Shown here in pieces: positions 1 to 10,628 of a DNA stretch of 64,000 nucleotides. Source of the DNA: Hypholoma sublateritium FD-334 SS-4 (taxonomy: Eukaryota; Basidiomycota; Agaricomycetes; Agaricales; Strophariaceae); the NCBI GenBank assembly GCA_000827495.1, contig KN817572.1:124001-188000 (forward strand). Direction: 5' to 3'. The notes beneath the pieces are model-generated. The model saw only the letters and a list, made by a program, of their open reading frames with translations, was not told the DNA's origin and did not search any database. Made by a program: the position numbers and the translations under genes. Each line of letters opens with the position of its first letter. Positions within the stretch are counted from its first letter, which is position 1.

Positions 1-1651
1 CACTTTGAATAAACGAGGTTTGAAGGCTGTGGGTATGCACCTGTTGAAATATTCAACTAAATTTTCAAGGATACCGACAAAGCAAGCGGCACAACATGCA
101 AGACATGCCTCCACAGCTATAATGCAGTCGGTTAGTATATAGTTCGAACATACAGTGAAGATGTCGTACGATGTCCATCTGCGTTAGCATTGTTTTGGGC
201 GGATTGTAGGATGAGTTTGATTAGCTCCAAAATGGTGACAATTAGGGAGCCAAACGCGATAGATCCAAGGGAAAGAGTCGACGCGCGTCCGAAGGCAGAT
301 AAAGTCGGGTGCTTTGGCTGATAGAATCATGACTTAAGTTCTGAAGACTTAAGATCTGAAGGTCCGAGGAGACCGTACCCACCATTTCACCGAGTTCGCG
401 TGGTCCAAAGTAATACCATGATCCGTAGGGACCGCCTGCTAGAGTCGACAGGGAAACATTTGCAATCACTTGCGAAGTCCACAAGAAAGAGAAGGTCTCA
501 AAGAAAATAAGACCTGCAACCTTTCCACTGGAGCAGCTTGTTGTCACACATGCTAAGTTCCAGGGAATGAGAAAAGGCGATAATAACAGGAGTAAGGAGT
601 GGTGCTCACAAGGGTTTCCAGGTGTCCATTTGGAATAGCTACACCCCAGATCAGAATGAGACTGTCACAGTACACAGAATGAAGACAAACGTAGCGATTG
701 TCGTGAATGTGTACCAGCTGTAAATGCCATGAAGATATGAATATGTAGTGTTCGACATTGTTACCCAAGAAACTTACACAGCAAGTGCAGCTTGTATGAA
801 TAAGGCTGTGAAGGCTACTGCATATACGCTGGTGTGGTGCTTGGAAACATCCATCACCACTTGCAGTAACAAGGATGCTAAAGGTATGCGTGACCTGAAT
901 CCAAAGTAGGAAAACAGCGACAGGAGTGCAATGATGGTGAATATGACAGCGCCGGCTGCGTAACGCTGTCCGTCAGAAAGACTTCGCGTGCTGCAAACGG
1001 CAACTCACAGTAATATTTTGTGATCCAATAATAGACGCATATACCACTGTATGGGACGTGCCTTGGTGAGATAAATTGAAAAGTGCAGTGAAAACAAGGA
1101 ACCCATACATATTAAGTGCGATGCTTAGAACGAGGGTGATATGCATGATCATAGTTGTGAACATGCGCGTGAGGATGAGGTAGACCGCCGATAGTAGCAT
1201 AGCAGCAGCTGTGACCAAGAGTAAAAGATAAACAGTGGACCTATTGGCAGGATTATCAGCAAGAATACTAAATTACAGGGTTGGGTGTACCTGTTCAGTG
1301 TAACGGCGGTGCCAGTTTGCCCTCCAGCCTTCCCCAAGCCACCGCCTAAGCCACCTTGCGAGATCCATGTATCCAGTGCTACTCCAGACAGAGCGGCAAA
1401 TCCTAGAAGCTACATCGATTTCAAGGCGGGAATCCACATACAAAGACGTCCCGCCATACCTGTAGGACGAACAGAATGAGGAAGATGGGGTCATTGACCG
1501 TCTTCTTGGGCTTGAACCGTCCTCCGTCATAAGGGTTTTTGACATCGTTGGGATAGTATGGTTGCCCGTTTACGTTTGAATCTGGTGGTGGGTAGTAGGT
1601 GGGTTGCCCATAATTGGGTCCGTAATTTGGCTCGCCGACTGGTTGGTACAT
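1..1651 (-). CDS. PNS1: CTL/PNS1-type choline-transporter-like membrane protein (C-terminus cut off)
   Basis: Multi-exon gene read leftward from the ATG at 1651; its 3' end lies beyond position 1. The N-terminus is Tyr/Pro/Gly/Asn-rich (YPPPDSNVNGQPYY), then KPKKTVNDPIFLILF opens the first membrane segment, as in fungal PNS1. Later exons give hydrophobic helices around 1218-973. A late exon (547-300) carries FSFLWTSQVIANVSLSTLAG and GGPYGSWYYFGPRE, the most conserved block of the CTL family. The last visible exon (about 120-1) has a Cys-rich stretch and CIPTAFKPRLFKV. The first intron fits 50 bases with GT/AG ends, joining FVLQ to LLGFAALSGVALDTW. Family knowledge: plasma-membrane CTL proteins; choline transport is unproven for fungal members. 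The PNS1 family call is firm; substrate is unknown. Confidence 0.88.
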
Positions 1652-2222
1652 TTAGGGCCTGCCTTAATTATACCGTGTGGTTCGTGAGGTTCGTAGGTTT
1701 CGTGCACTGTGGAATCAGCTCAATATGAGAAGGTGAAGAAGAGGCGAGACGCAACATACACAAAAACCAGTGCGGGACGCTGTCAAAGGTTCAAGGAGCC
1801 ACAGCACGCCACAGCCAACGTTGAGCATTTCCTAATATGTAAATTGATGTAAACACGGCTGTAGCCGAGGCGTCATGATGCATCCCCATTGCATGGCGAG
1901 CGCTTACCGCCAAACCCAACGGAAGATTACAATATTAGCCCAAGCGGTATCAACAAATTGCACGGGTTTTCATGACATACCTGCCGATAAGTCAGGAGTC
2001 AAATGATCAACTACAGATAGAGATGTTAAATGTCATGATTATAGAGGTGTGAGGTATATTAATACACTACCTACGGTATACCAATTCATAGGTATACAAA
2101 TCTGTGGATGAGTATATTATACATGTGCGAACATCTTCAGACTGACTTCAATGCATTACATATACCGGGAGTCCATGCAATTGGAATAAACAGTACATAC
2201 GGGTTTCATCGTCATACCAACG
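1652..2222. other. Intergenic: 5' flank of PNS1 and 3' flank of PTC1
   Basis: About 570 bases with no supportable reading frame. It must hold the PNS1 promoter (right of 1651) and the PTC1 3' UTR. A small imperfect symmetry around GGTATACC near 2075-2095 is visible but has no assigned role. Confidence 0.5.
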
Positions 2223-3592
2223 CTACACAGACTCGCCTCCGAGATTCCTGAATTTGATGACAACAACAGTGACATTATCCGAGGTTCGTTGGTCGAGTGC
2301 ATGTTGCATCAGCTTTTTGCTGGCTTCCTGAGCATCTTCGACTTCACGGATTAATTCAATAGCTGTTTGGTCGGTGATAACATCCCAGAGCTAGAATACA
2401 AATTAGTGGGGTACCAGGATAGTTGAAAGTACACTTACACCATCGCAGGCTAGAATCAGAAATTCATCATCTTCGCATAGTTCAGTTTCTGTTGTGTATG
2501 GAGCGCCGACAACAAACTCCTTCATTGAGGAGTCTCCTAAGCTTCGAGTCACAGCGAGTACACCGTTGACTCGACCGCTCATGACGAAGCCACCGGCGTC
2601 CGTGATCCGCTTCGCTTCTTGTTTGTCAGTGCCCTTGTGGTCGTATGTCAAGCGCACCGCCTTTCCGGAGCGGCATAGGACACCGCGGGCGTCCCCAGCG
2701 TTGGCAGAGTAGAGTACATGCTTTGAATTAGCGGGAGGCACGACAAGTGGTACTGCATCTCCCGCAGATTTCGTTGACGCGGATGGAGAGGATGTTCCCG
2801 AGATGGAGGAAGAGAACTTGGACGATGCTCCACCTATGCTCCGCAGCGCGCGACGAATGCGACTAGTGCTCGACTTGTCTTTCTTGCCCTTCTTGTGGCC
2901 ATTGGTGTCACTTTTGGGCTTGATACTCTCCACGCTGCTCTCGATCGAAGGATTGGCAGGTATGTCGTTATCGATACTATTATCTACGCTATGACCGGAG
3001 ATCGGAGAGTCCGAGGTAGGAGACGCGGGTGCGCTCAGGAAGGATTGTTGACCGTCAGCATCTTCGACGCGTAAAAACGCGGTCACGGCCGTGCACCCGG
3101 AGTGAATCTTTCCATCGGACTCTTCGCAGAGACGGGAGAGAGCCTCATCGACGTTGTGGAAGGTTGTGTTGAGGATGTCTGGGACAGGTTTTCCGGGAGC
3201 GGCGTGCAGGGCGTCTAGGAGTTGCTGCTAGGGGTCAGATGCTTGGGCCACCATAAGAATGGCGCATAGATACCTCATGGAAATGGGAGCCACACCACTC
3301 GGCGGCATGCTTCCCGGCATGACCGTCGAACACGGCGAAGAAGCCTTGCCCCTTGACAGCATCAAAGTCGACGACGAAGGAGTGGGAGTCCTCCATGGTG
3401 CGGCGGCCACCCATATGCTCTGAGACGCCAATGCGGAAAGCTGGGTGATTGGCGGAATGGCGATTGAGGACCTGGGTGGATGTTAGAAGTAGAATGTTGG
3501 CAGATAGAAGTACGGACGCCGTCTGTGTCGTGTTCTACGACCGATATTGATTTTGAACGGGCATTGGGGGAGTCGGTGAAGCGGGGGGACAT
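2223..3592 (-). CDS. PTC1: PTC1-like PP2C Ser/Thr protein phosphatase
   Basis: Metal-dependent PP2C phosphatase; yeast Ptc1 turns down MAP kinase pathways such as HOG. The frame begins MSPRFTDSPNARSKS at 3592. PP2C motifs follow in order: GGRRTMEDSHSF, GFFAVFDGHAGKHAAEW (metal-binding DGH), SGCTAVTAFL, SANAGDARGVLCR, LTYDHKGTD, SGRVNGVLAVTRSLGD, FLILACDG then LWDVI, and a last strand ending in FRNLGGESV. The RVNGVLAVTRSLGD block points to the Ptc1 rather than the Ptc2/3 subfamily. Odd: roughly 100 Ser/Lys-rich residues interrupt the fold between TAVTAFLRV and VLYSANAGD (about 3060-2730), including a basic run HKKGKKDK. The first intron seems to start GTCCGT, a less usual donor. It shares a 117-base divergent promoter with the eIF5-mimic gene. 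Confidence 0.9.
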
Positions 3593-3709
3593 TGTGGTTG
3601 TAATGGAGTTGGAGGCGGCTCCATACTTGGCTTAATCAGTATATATCGCAATTCTCGGCAATAGCCGACTCGTCTCTTCATCTTCTCCATCCACTGTCGA
3701 CGCTAGTGC
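3593..3709. promoter_or_regulatory. Compact bidirectional promoter (PTC1 / eIF5-mimic)
   Basis: Only 117 bases separate the two divergent start codons. A TATA-like TATATAT lies at 3640-3646, almost central. Inference: the two genes share promoter elements and their 5' UTRs must be very short. Confidence 0.5.
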
Positions 3710-5362
3710 ATGTCTCAGCAATCCACCGCTGCAAGGCCTTCGCTCCAGGGCGTCAGAATAAAAGCAAGAAAAGGTGCTGTAAAGGCCCAGGCAAAGCACG
3801 AACCAGCAGGTAAAGTCTCATTTCTACCCTGGCATCACCCCCTCAACCCTTGTCCATTTTTCCAGTCTTCCGTGACCAACTCTACAAACACCTCGAAACA
3901 GTCCCCGCCGGCGATTTCGACGCATTCGCTACAAAATTCGTCCAAGCAGGATCTACCCTTGAATTCCTCAAATATGCAGACGCACTTTTCGAGATCATCC
4001 TCGTGGGCGGTCTCCTCCAGCCAGGTGGCTCCTACGTCGATGACGGTGCACCTGTATCACCCTTCACGATCTTCAACGCCAAAGAACCTGCCGAGATGGA
4101 TGACATAAAGCAGTACATCGAAGTTATCAACAAACTCACTAGGAGGTAAGTAGTCCAGGCTGTCCACTTCCGTCTAGTATATCTTATCTCGTGGAATCAG
4201 ATACAAATATCTTCAGAAACCCCTCGAGGAGTCTGCCCTTCCTGCTCTCTTGCAATACATCCATCGCTGGAGTCCATCCCAGATCGAGATATTGTCCATC
4301 GCTATTGGGCTTTTGATCTCCCAGTCCCTCGCCAATGCATCCTGTCTGCAGAGTTTGTCCAAGGACCATCTGGTCAAAAATGGTTTGCTACCCATGCCGA
4401 GCTGAACATCCCAATGCTAAACCTGCCACCTTCTATGTAGATGTTGCGATCAATGTCCTGACTATCGTCCTTCGCACTTACTTGGCTGACCAGAGCATGG
4501 AACATCTTTCAGCTACCCTGAAGAAGGGTGGCATCAAGGATCTCCTCGCGTTCTTCCCTCCCAACAAGCGCGAGGCCAAATACTTGGAGGAGCACTTCAA
4601 GAAAGCAGGCATATCTCAGGTTGCCGAGTGGTGGGCCAAGAAGCAATATGCTGTCGTAAAAGAGGGCATCATTAAGGAGCTGTCCGAGACGCTCGAGCGC
4701 GAGGAGCCTGCTGAGCAGGTACGAAAACTTCCACCCTGATTATGAGATCTCCTATCTAATGGTGCATTTCAGGTTATTGCGGCGATCAAGTCGCGTCAGG
4801 AGGAATCGCCTATACCCGAGACGGAATTAGTGCAATGCATCTGGCAGGGCCTTATGGGCTCCGTTGATTGGAGCGCTCGCCCTGATCAAATTGAAGGGCT
4901 CGCCCTTCGCGAAGTTACAGTGAGTTTTGCTTAATATCACAATTTCCCTAGCTCAAAGCGCTCTCCTAGAAATTCGCACCCATCTTAGAACCATTTTGCG
5001 AAGGCGGCAAGACGCAAATCGCCCTTATAAATGCGGTCCAAGTCTACTGCTACGAGGACACCAAGATTATCAAAGCATTCCCTCAGATTTTGAAGGTCCG
5101 TTTAGCTACAAGAAAATTGAACCTTTACGCTCAAGTATCACCCTTCACGCTATTAGGTGTTGTACAACAAGGATTGCCTTTCTGACCAGGCCATCGTCTA
5201 CTGGCACCAGAAGGGTTCGAAACCCCAGGGTCGCCAGCACTTCCTCAAGAGTGCAGAGCCACTAGTCAAGGTAAACAGCATTAGGATTGAGCAGTACTCG
5301 TGGATACTAAAATTACAAATCAGTTCTTGCAGGAACAAGAAAGCAGCGACGAAGAAGAGTAG
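3710..5362 (+). CDS. eIF5-mimic protein (BZW1/2, 5MP type) with C-terminal W2 domain
   Basis: Cytosolic translation regulator that, in the family, resembles the eIF5 C-terminal domain and competes for eIF2/eIF3. Start MSQQSTAARPSLQGVRIK at 3710; exons join across about six short introns. The helical body reads KYADALFEIILVGGLLQPGG, SPFTIFNAKEPAEM and KDLLAFFPPNKREAKYLEEH. The W2 end shows LYNKDCLSDQAIVYWHQKG, then a FLQEQESSDEEE tail closing at the TAG 5360-5362. The aromatic-acidic W2 finish and acidic tail match BZW proteins. A bZIP-like reading is not supported; that name is historical. A tRNA-like GGTTCGAAACC inside the W2 exon is only coding sequence. Confidence 0.88.
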
Positions 5363-5528
5363 GCGGTTATAGACGATATGTAGCGCTATTGAATACGCCA
5401 CCATGCTATGGGTATATGCTTTTGTCTCTTCTTCACAAGAATACTATTGTGTAGGATACAGCCAGGCAAAAAGACACTTATACAGGAAAAGATCGAACGG
5501 AAGAAATAGAAATAAACAGCCAGGTGGT
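5363..5528. other. Convergent 3' ends
   Basis: 166 bases between the stop of the eIF5-mimic gene (plus) and the stop of the Zn2Cys6 factor (minus). No coding potential; overlapping 3' UTRs are likely. Confidence 0.5.
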
Positions 5529-8500
5529 TCACCATGCTTCAGGCATGGGCGCGAAGTCTCCCGTCCAACCGTTCTTGCCGGCCATTTGCAGGAAGATTCC
5601 ATCAGAGCCGTTAACAGGAAGACCGAGATCTGCCAAGCTCTTCAACAACATGAGAAGCGCATTTAAATTATAGAGTAGATCCTGTACGAACCTGTTCTTG
5701 CAGCCACACTGGGATGGCTGACGAATTGAAGATCCCTCTGTCGTTCGGCCACGCAAAGCCAAGTTCCTCCATCGTGAACGGCGGCGGCATGTTCGGGTCG
5801 TGGTGGAACGTCGGTGAAACGATCATGTTCTCCGCGAACTGGGGCGGAGGAATGGTGGGCACTGGGGTGTTGATCCCGCTGCGGATGCCGACCTTTCGGC
5901 GAAGATTGGCCAGCATAATGCGCAGGGTGAGCGCGTAGCGCTCCGCGGCGACCTCTGAGAGAAGCTGCGCCAGCTGCTCGACCTGGACCATTATTGCTCC
6001 GAGGTCGAGCTCCGTGGGGAAGAGGTTGGCCATTTTGAGAAGGAAGAGCCCAGAGAAGGCGGCCGTAACGAGGCTGTCGTGGACGGCGTAGCGCAGGGCA
6101 GCCCTACAAGTGCGCGGGTGAGCACTCGGATTTATACGCGCTATCGCGGTTACCAGACATACCGGTATTCTTGAGAATTTAAAAATATAGCAAGACAGTT
6201 TGAGGCCGAATCTTTGGCCTGAAATGCCAATTCGCGCTGCTCGAACGGCATCTTGTCCCAGGCCACACCGCGGAGCGCGACGCAAACGAGCCAGAGTTTG
6301 GCATAGTGTAATTCTCCTGCCAATACCTTGCGGAGTAACGAGTCTTGATCCATGGTGCGGCCTATATTATATTGAGTAAACGCGTTCATATACCAAGGAT
6401 AAAAAAATACTGACGGTGCAGTTCATCACACCCAGTCCACCAGTCGTCAAGAGCTTCATTTGCACGTCTGATGAGAGCCAAGGCGTTATTATTAACCTGG
6501 CCGTTCAACGGGGCCAAAAAGTCATAGATTTGAGCTTGGGGAGATGTCAGCAGGTCCTTTAACGCGTCGAGGGGCGGAAAAACACACTTTTATGCGCAAT
6601 CAACTCGACCAACGAGATGAGACGGACATCTGTTGGGGATGCCATTGGATGAGACAATAGAACTCGGCAGTGACGAATGGTATTTTCGTCCCTCAAGACG
6701 ATGGGGCGACCTGTGCCAAGGCTCATCCTGTGCAAACCAGTGTCAACAATTGCCGCATATGGAAGGTACCAAGACTGACTGATGATCAAACCAATACAAG
6801 CAAAGCCAGATGCGCGCAGAAACCACTGTAGAGAAGATATTAATATTACATTCGGCAAGACAAGGAGATGTTTTACCAAGGTTTCTCTCTTCTTCTTCTG
6901 TCCTGTATTTACCATTGTCCTCTGCCAGCTTTTCAAGGGCGCGATGGAGGCCAAGATCGAGGGCCATTCGCATAGCATGCCCACTCGGGAGCCAACCATT
7001 AGTGCTCCAGGCTGCCAGCAACAACATTCCTGCGAAAATGTCAAACTATTACCTTTGTAGTGTGGAAAACAATTCACCTTGAACTGCTTCCTTCCTTACA
7101 ACAGGGCCAAAAAGGGAAGAGCGCGCAATCCCCTGAGCTTCTTCCAGACATTTGTAGAAAGTGGGGCTGAGGGGACCGTTTCCGCTACGGATCTTCCCAG
7201 CTACAGCTAGGATAGCGTCGAAGGTCCAAGGCGACCTTTCCATCAAGCTTTCATACGTATCATATGACGGATCGAAAAGCGGTATAAAGAGATGGCATCC
7301 TGCAAAAAAGCTACAAGTACAAGTGAACAAAGTGATGGCTAAGAGGGATGAGTAAATCTACATGTTGAAGAGCTCTCGAGCTTCCGAATCTGTGACGAGG
7401 CCCTGAAAATAAAAATCAGAAAAAAAATTCTAGCCGTTTGCCACGTCACCCACCTTCTCAACAACGTGAGGGAAAGCGTTCCTCGGAATGGGCTCAGCCC
7501 TCTTGCGCTTCTTAACCCTGAAAATCACTAATCATTAAATGGAAAGAAACAAGTGGGCATTAAAGATAGTTCCTTACCTGGGAGGTTCGGTGGATGGGGC
7601 TGCCGCTGCCTCTGCTGCTGCATTGGCCAATCCCTGGAGAGCCTCGATGGGGGCGTTGAGCGAGGCCCTAGGAAGGGTATCCTCGGATTCGTCATCGGAC
7701 GATGCCGCCGTGCTTGGGACTATGCCGTAATTGGCATACTTGTGTGGCTAGAAGAATCATTACTATGAACATGCAAAAAGAAGGGAAAAAAGACTTACGG
7801 GTGGCGCAAATCCTGGGAGAGGAGGGAAAGACCTTCCTCGATCAGCGGGACCGCCGGCGGGGTCGAAGCCATTGCGATGCTGAATCGGCATACCGGCTGC
7901 ATCGCGATGGACCTCCATATACATACCGGGATGGGGAGGAGGCATAGAAGGGCCGCCGTTTTGGGGCTGAACAGCTGAGAGGATGCGGTCCAAGGAGGAC
8001 TGCATTCCAATCATCTGGCTCTGCATGACCTGTGGACATTGGCGATAAGGGTCAGCTGGGCGGGCAGCAGAAAGCCGTTTGGCGATTGCGTCTACATACA
8101 AGATACTGGCCCTCGAGCCTGGCAAGTCGTCTAGGGGGCATTTATGTCTGAGTATGATGTGGTATGGATGGAACCAAGATAGACTGACTCGATGCTAGCT
8201 CCGGACATGACCTGTGCATTTTTCTTCTCTGGTTTTTCGAAGATACAAGGGATGTTACTAGCTTGGCAACGACGACAGGGAGCCTGTGGTACAAAGTGCC
8301 GGGCCGGGAACGGGGGAGGCGGGCCTCAATGAGCGGACGGATCGCGGGTACCGACGGCTACAAAAGTCACCTACCTCTCCCTCGCACCTGTTCTTCCCTT
8401 TTCTGCAGGAGGTGCAGGCACGAGCGCCTCGCTTGGGGATGTGGGCCGAGTTCTGCTGGGGACTCTCTGCAGCCTCTGCGGCCATGCCAGGCGAGTTGGG

Positions 8501-8572
8501 GTGGGGCGCCTTTCTCTTTTTAGAGTTGGCTTCCGAGATATTTGAGATGGAGGCGGATGGGCTTTGGGACAT
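5529..8572 (-). CDS. Zn2Cys6 transcription factor with fungal-specific TF domain
   Basis: Nuclear regulator read leftward from ATG 8572 (MSQSPSASISNISEANSKK). The binuclear zinc cluster spans an intron: RGARACTSCRKGKNRCEGE then APCRRCQASNIPCIF, giving the six spaced cysteines. A Pro/Gly-rich linker follows (QPQNGGPSMPPPHPGMYME), then the middle homology region: LFIPLFDPSYDTYESLMER, AWSTNGWLPSGHAMRMALD, LGLHRALEKLAED, ARIWLCLYWFDHQ and LGTGRPIVLRDENTIRHCR. The C-terminus is NGSDGIFLQMAGKNGW ending at 5529. This is a full-length member of the class (about ten exons). I chose 8572 because the longer upstream frame reads as leader. Two CACGTG boxes lie 101 and 208 bases upstream. Target genes cannot be told from sequence. 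Confidence 0.87.
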
Positions 8573-8672
8573 TGCAAATGTGAAGCTTGCGTTGATATAA
8601 TTTGCAGGGAACAGGACGAACAGAGGGCGGCCAAACAGTCCGAACATCCCCGGGCGGATTTTGAACAAGGGG

Positions 8673-8678
8673 CACGTG
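8673..8678. promoter_or_regulatory. CACGTG E-box upstream of Zn2Cys6 gene
   Basis: Palindromic CACGTG 101 bases before the ATG at 8572; a second copy is at 8780-8785. Such boxes bind bHLH factors (Cbf1/Pho4/SREBP type) in fungi. Binding here is inference. Confidence 0.35.
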
Positions 8679-8779
8679 TCACTCCATCACTTGACGCTCT
8701 TTCCCATGCCTTCTTCTTCAATCCATGCGCATTGCGCCCCATATCGCCCAATCTCATTCCCATCCCCCGCCACACACCA

Positions 8780-8785
8780 CACGTG
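8780..8785. promoter_or_regulatory. Second CACGTG E-box upstream of Zn2Cys6 gene
   Basis: Palindromic CACGTG 107 bases from the first copy, just before the TATA-like stretch. Paired spacing makes a chance match somewhat less likely. Confidence 0.35.
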
Positions 8786-9092
8786 TTCCCGCCCCCGCTC
8801 TTAATATATCATGCGCGTCGTCCTTCCCCGCGGCCTATTTTTCTGGGCAAAAACCACAGATCTCGCTGGACCTTGGCAAAACCTTTGTATCTACTATCTG
8901 TATGGCCTGGGATCTCGCCCGACAACTTCTTGCTGGTATTACTGCTGTCTTTGGCCGGGAAAACAAGGTGTTGGCGTCGTCAAGGATGGATAAAATATTC
9001 TTCCCCTGTTGTACGATCTTTCGAGTCCAATGCTAACTTGTTATTTAACAATCGGATAAGCACTAATCGAGATCACTCTGGCTATTTCTTAT

Positions 9093-10123
9093 TCACTCAA
9101 GATCTTCGTAATCTTCTGGGATGCTCAAATACTGTCGAACATCCTCGGCACTGATTCCGTTCTGCCGCGTAAAATGTCCCAGCAATACGCCATAATTATC
9201 TATGCAGATCAAATATCCGGCGAGGAGCACACTAATCTGCAAAATCTTACCAGTCCAGCGATAAACTGCTTCTTTGGCCAAGAACGCCGCTCGTTTGACT
9301 TCCTCCACCTTTGCGGGGTTGGAGTCGCCATATGCGCTGAGCTCGGATTCCAGAACGCCCAGATCTTTTTTCAGTTCTGCCATTTGTTTCATCTTGTTGA
9401 ATCGGATATCCTGGTGAAAAAGAAGATGATAGCTTTGGTATTTCTAGTCTAAAGCAGCTTACCGATTCAATCCTTTCAGTCTTCGCGGCTTCCGTCGCGC
9501 TTTTGATTTCGGTGATGAAGGCTCGGTGAGTAGTTCCAGTCTCTTTAGCTCTATCTAATTTTGCTTGAACCTATCTCATGACATGCATCAGCTAGTTCAA
9601 AACATATTTTAGGAATGACTTACGAGGACTCCATGTTGAGATGGAAAGCTCCAGAAAACTGCATGTATCAATGGGGATACGCGTGAAGGAGGCGCATATA
9701 CGCAGCATACAATTAGACGACCCTATTTTGTCTGCTTGAACAAGGCCGTCGTCTACGAGGGACTGCAAGACATCTTTTACGGATTGCGATACTTTAAGGT
9801 GCATTAATCTCCGGGCTGAAGGTCGTATATGGACGCTTACCTATGCCCTTGAGTTTTGGGCCTAGCTTCTCCAGTTCTTTCAACTGATTACTCATGAGCA
9901 TTATCTTATCTCTCGCAATTGAATCATCTGTACGCACCTGATAGAAATCGCGCTGAGAGTAACATGAATCGTTAGCTCAGAGTGGGGCGACAAAAAATAC
10001 GATGTGTACCGTCTCGTGGAATATCTCGAGTAACTTGACGCGTTTTTCCTCAGCTGACAGTCCTCTTGGAGCCTGGATTTCAAATGAACACCATGTGGTG
10101 GTATCTTCCCTGCCGCTTACCAT
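9093..10123 (-). CDS. MND1: Meiotic nuclear division protein 1 (MND1)
   Basis: MND1 pairs with HOP2 to stimulate Dmc1/Rad51 strand exchange in meiosis. Conserved N-terminus APRGLSAEEKRVKLLEIFHE is followed by SVKDVLQSLVDDGLVQADKI (winged helix), a leucine-rich coiled coil (KQMAELKKDLGVLESELSAY), then FLAKEAVYRWT and the hallmark end ISAEDVRQYLSIPEDYEDLE at 9093. Start: the first coding exon appears to be just the ATG (10121-10123). It is followed directly by a GTAAGC intron (10120-10073, 48 bases) ending CAG before GCTCCAAGAGGA. About six more short introns cut the gene. Length (about 210 residues) agrees with the family. It stands head-to-head with a P450 gene. Confidence 0.9.
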
Positions 10124-10628
10124 TGCAATAATCCAGATGTAGTTACCTGTGGGTGTTGGTGAATAGCAAGGCAGCCACGCCGTGATGATGTACCAGTTAT
10201 GGGAACCAGATTTGATTGCCGGATGATTGCCGACAAGAAGATGCCGCCAGTGTGGCCCGACTCTGCACTTCGCTTGAACCAACATGTGTGCCCTCTCGAC
10301 ACACAACGAAGGGGTTCACCTCCTTTCGGGCTCGCTTTATGACATTCATTCCCCTTGTTCTGCGGACAATGACTATCAGGCCATCAGCCGGCCCTCTTTT
10401 GCATCTGCCTTGCGCCTCCTTACGCTGCCTCAAGGCGCCATGCTTCCGCCACACAAACCAGATACAGGCTAACCCCCGGGAGCCGTAAAGATAAGAAGGA
10501 CTTGCATATCCTACATATACGTGGAAAATTGTGTTGCCCACTCTCTTTCGCGGTTGCCTTCTCACACGGATTTTCTGCGACTTCTGCCGCCGAACGAATC
10601 ATCCTAGCAATAGCTTGACTACATACCC
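10124..10628. other. Divergent promoter region (MND1 / P450)
   Basis: 505 bases between divergent starts with no convincing gene. A TATA-like CATATAC lies near 10513-10520, closer to the P450. Short frames on both strands show no family signal. Confidence 0.45.

Larger units (their letters stand above)
8573..9092. other. Promoter region of the Zn2Cys6 gene and 3' flank of MND1
   Basis: 520 bases without a supportable gene. It contains pyrimidine-rich stretches, a TATA-like TTAATATAT near 8801-8809, and two CACGTG boxes listed separately. Confidence 0.5.

Noticed and set aside
5205..5235. tRNA-like B-box GGTTCGAAACC
   Set aside because: Falls inside the W2-domain exon; no cloverleaf or A-box fits around it.
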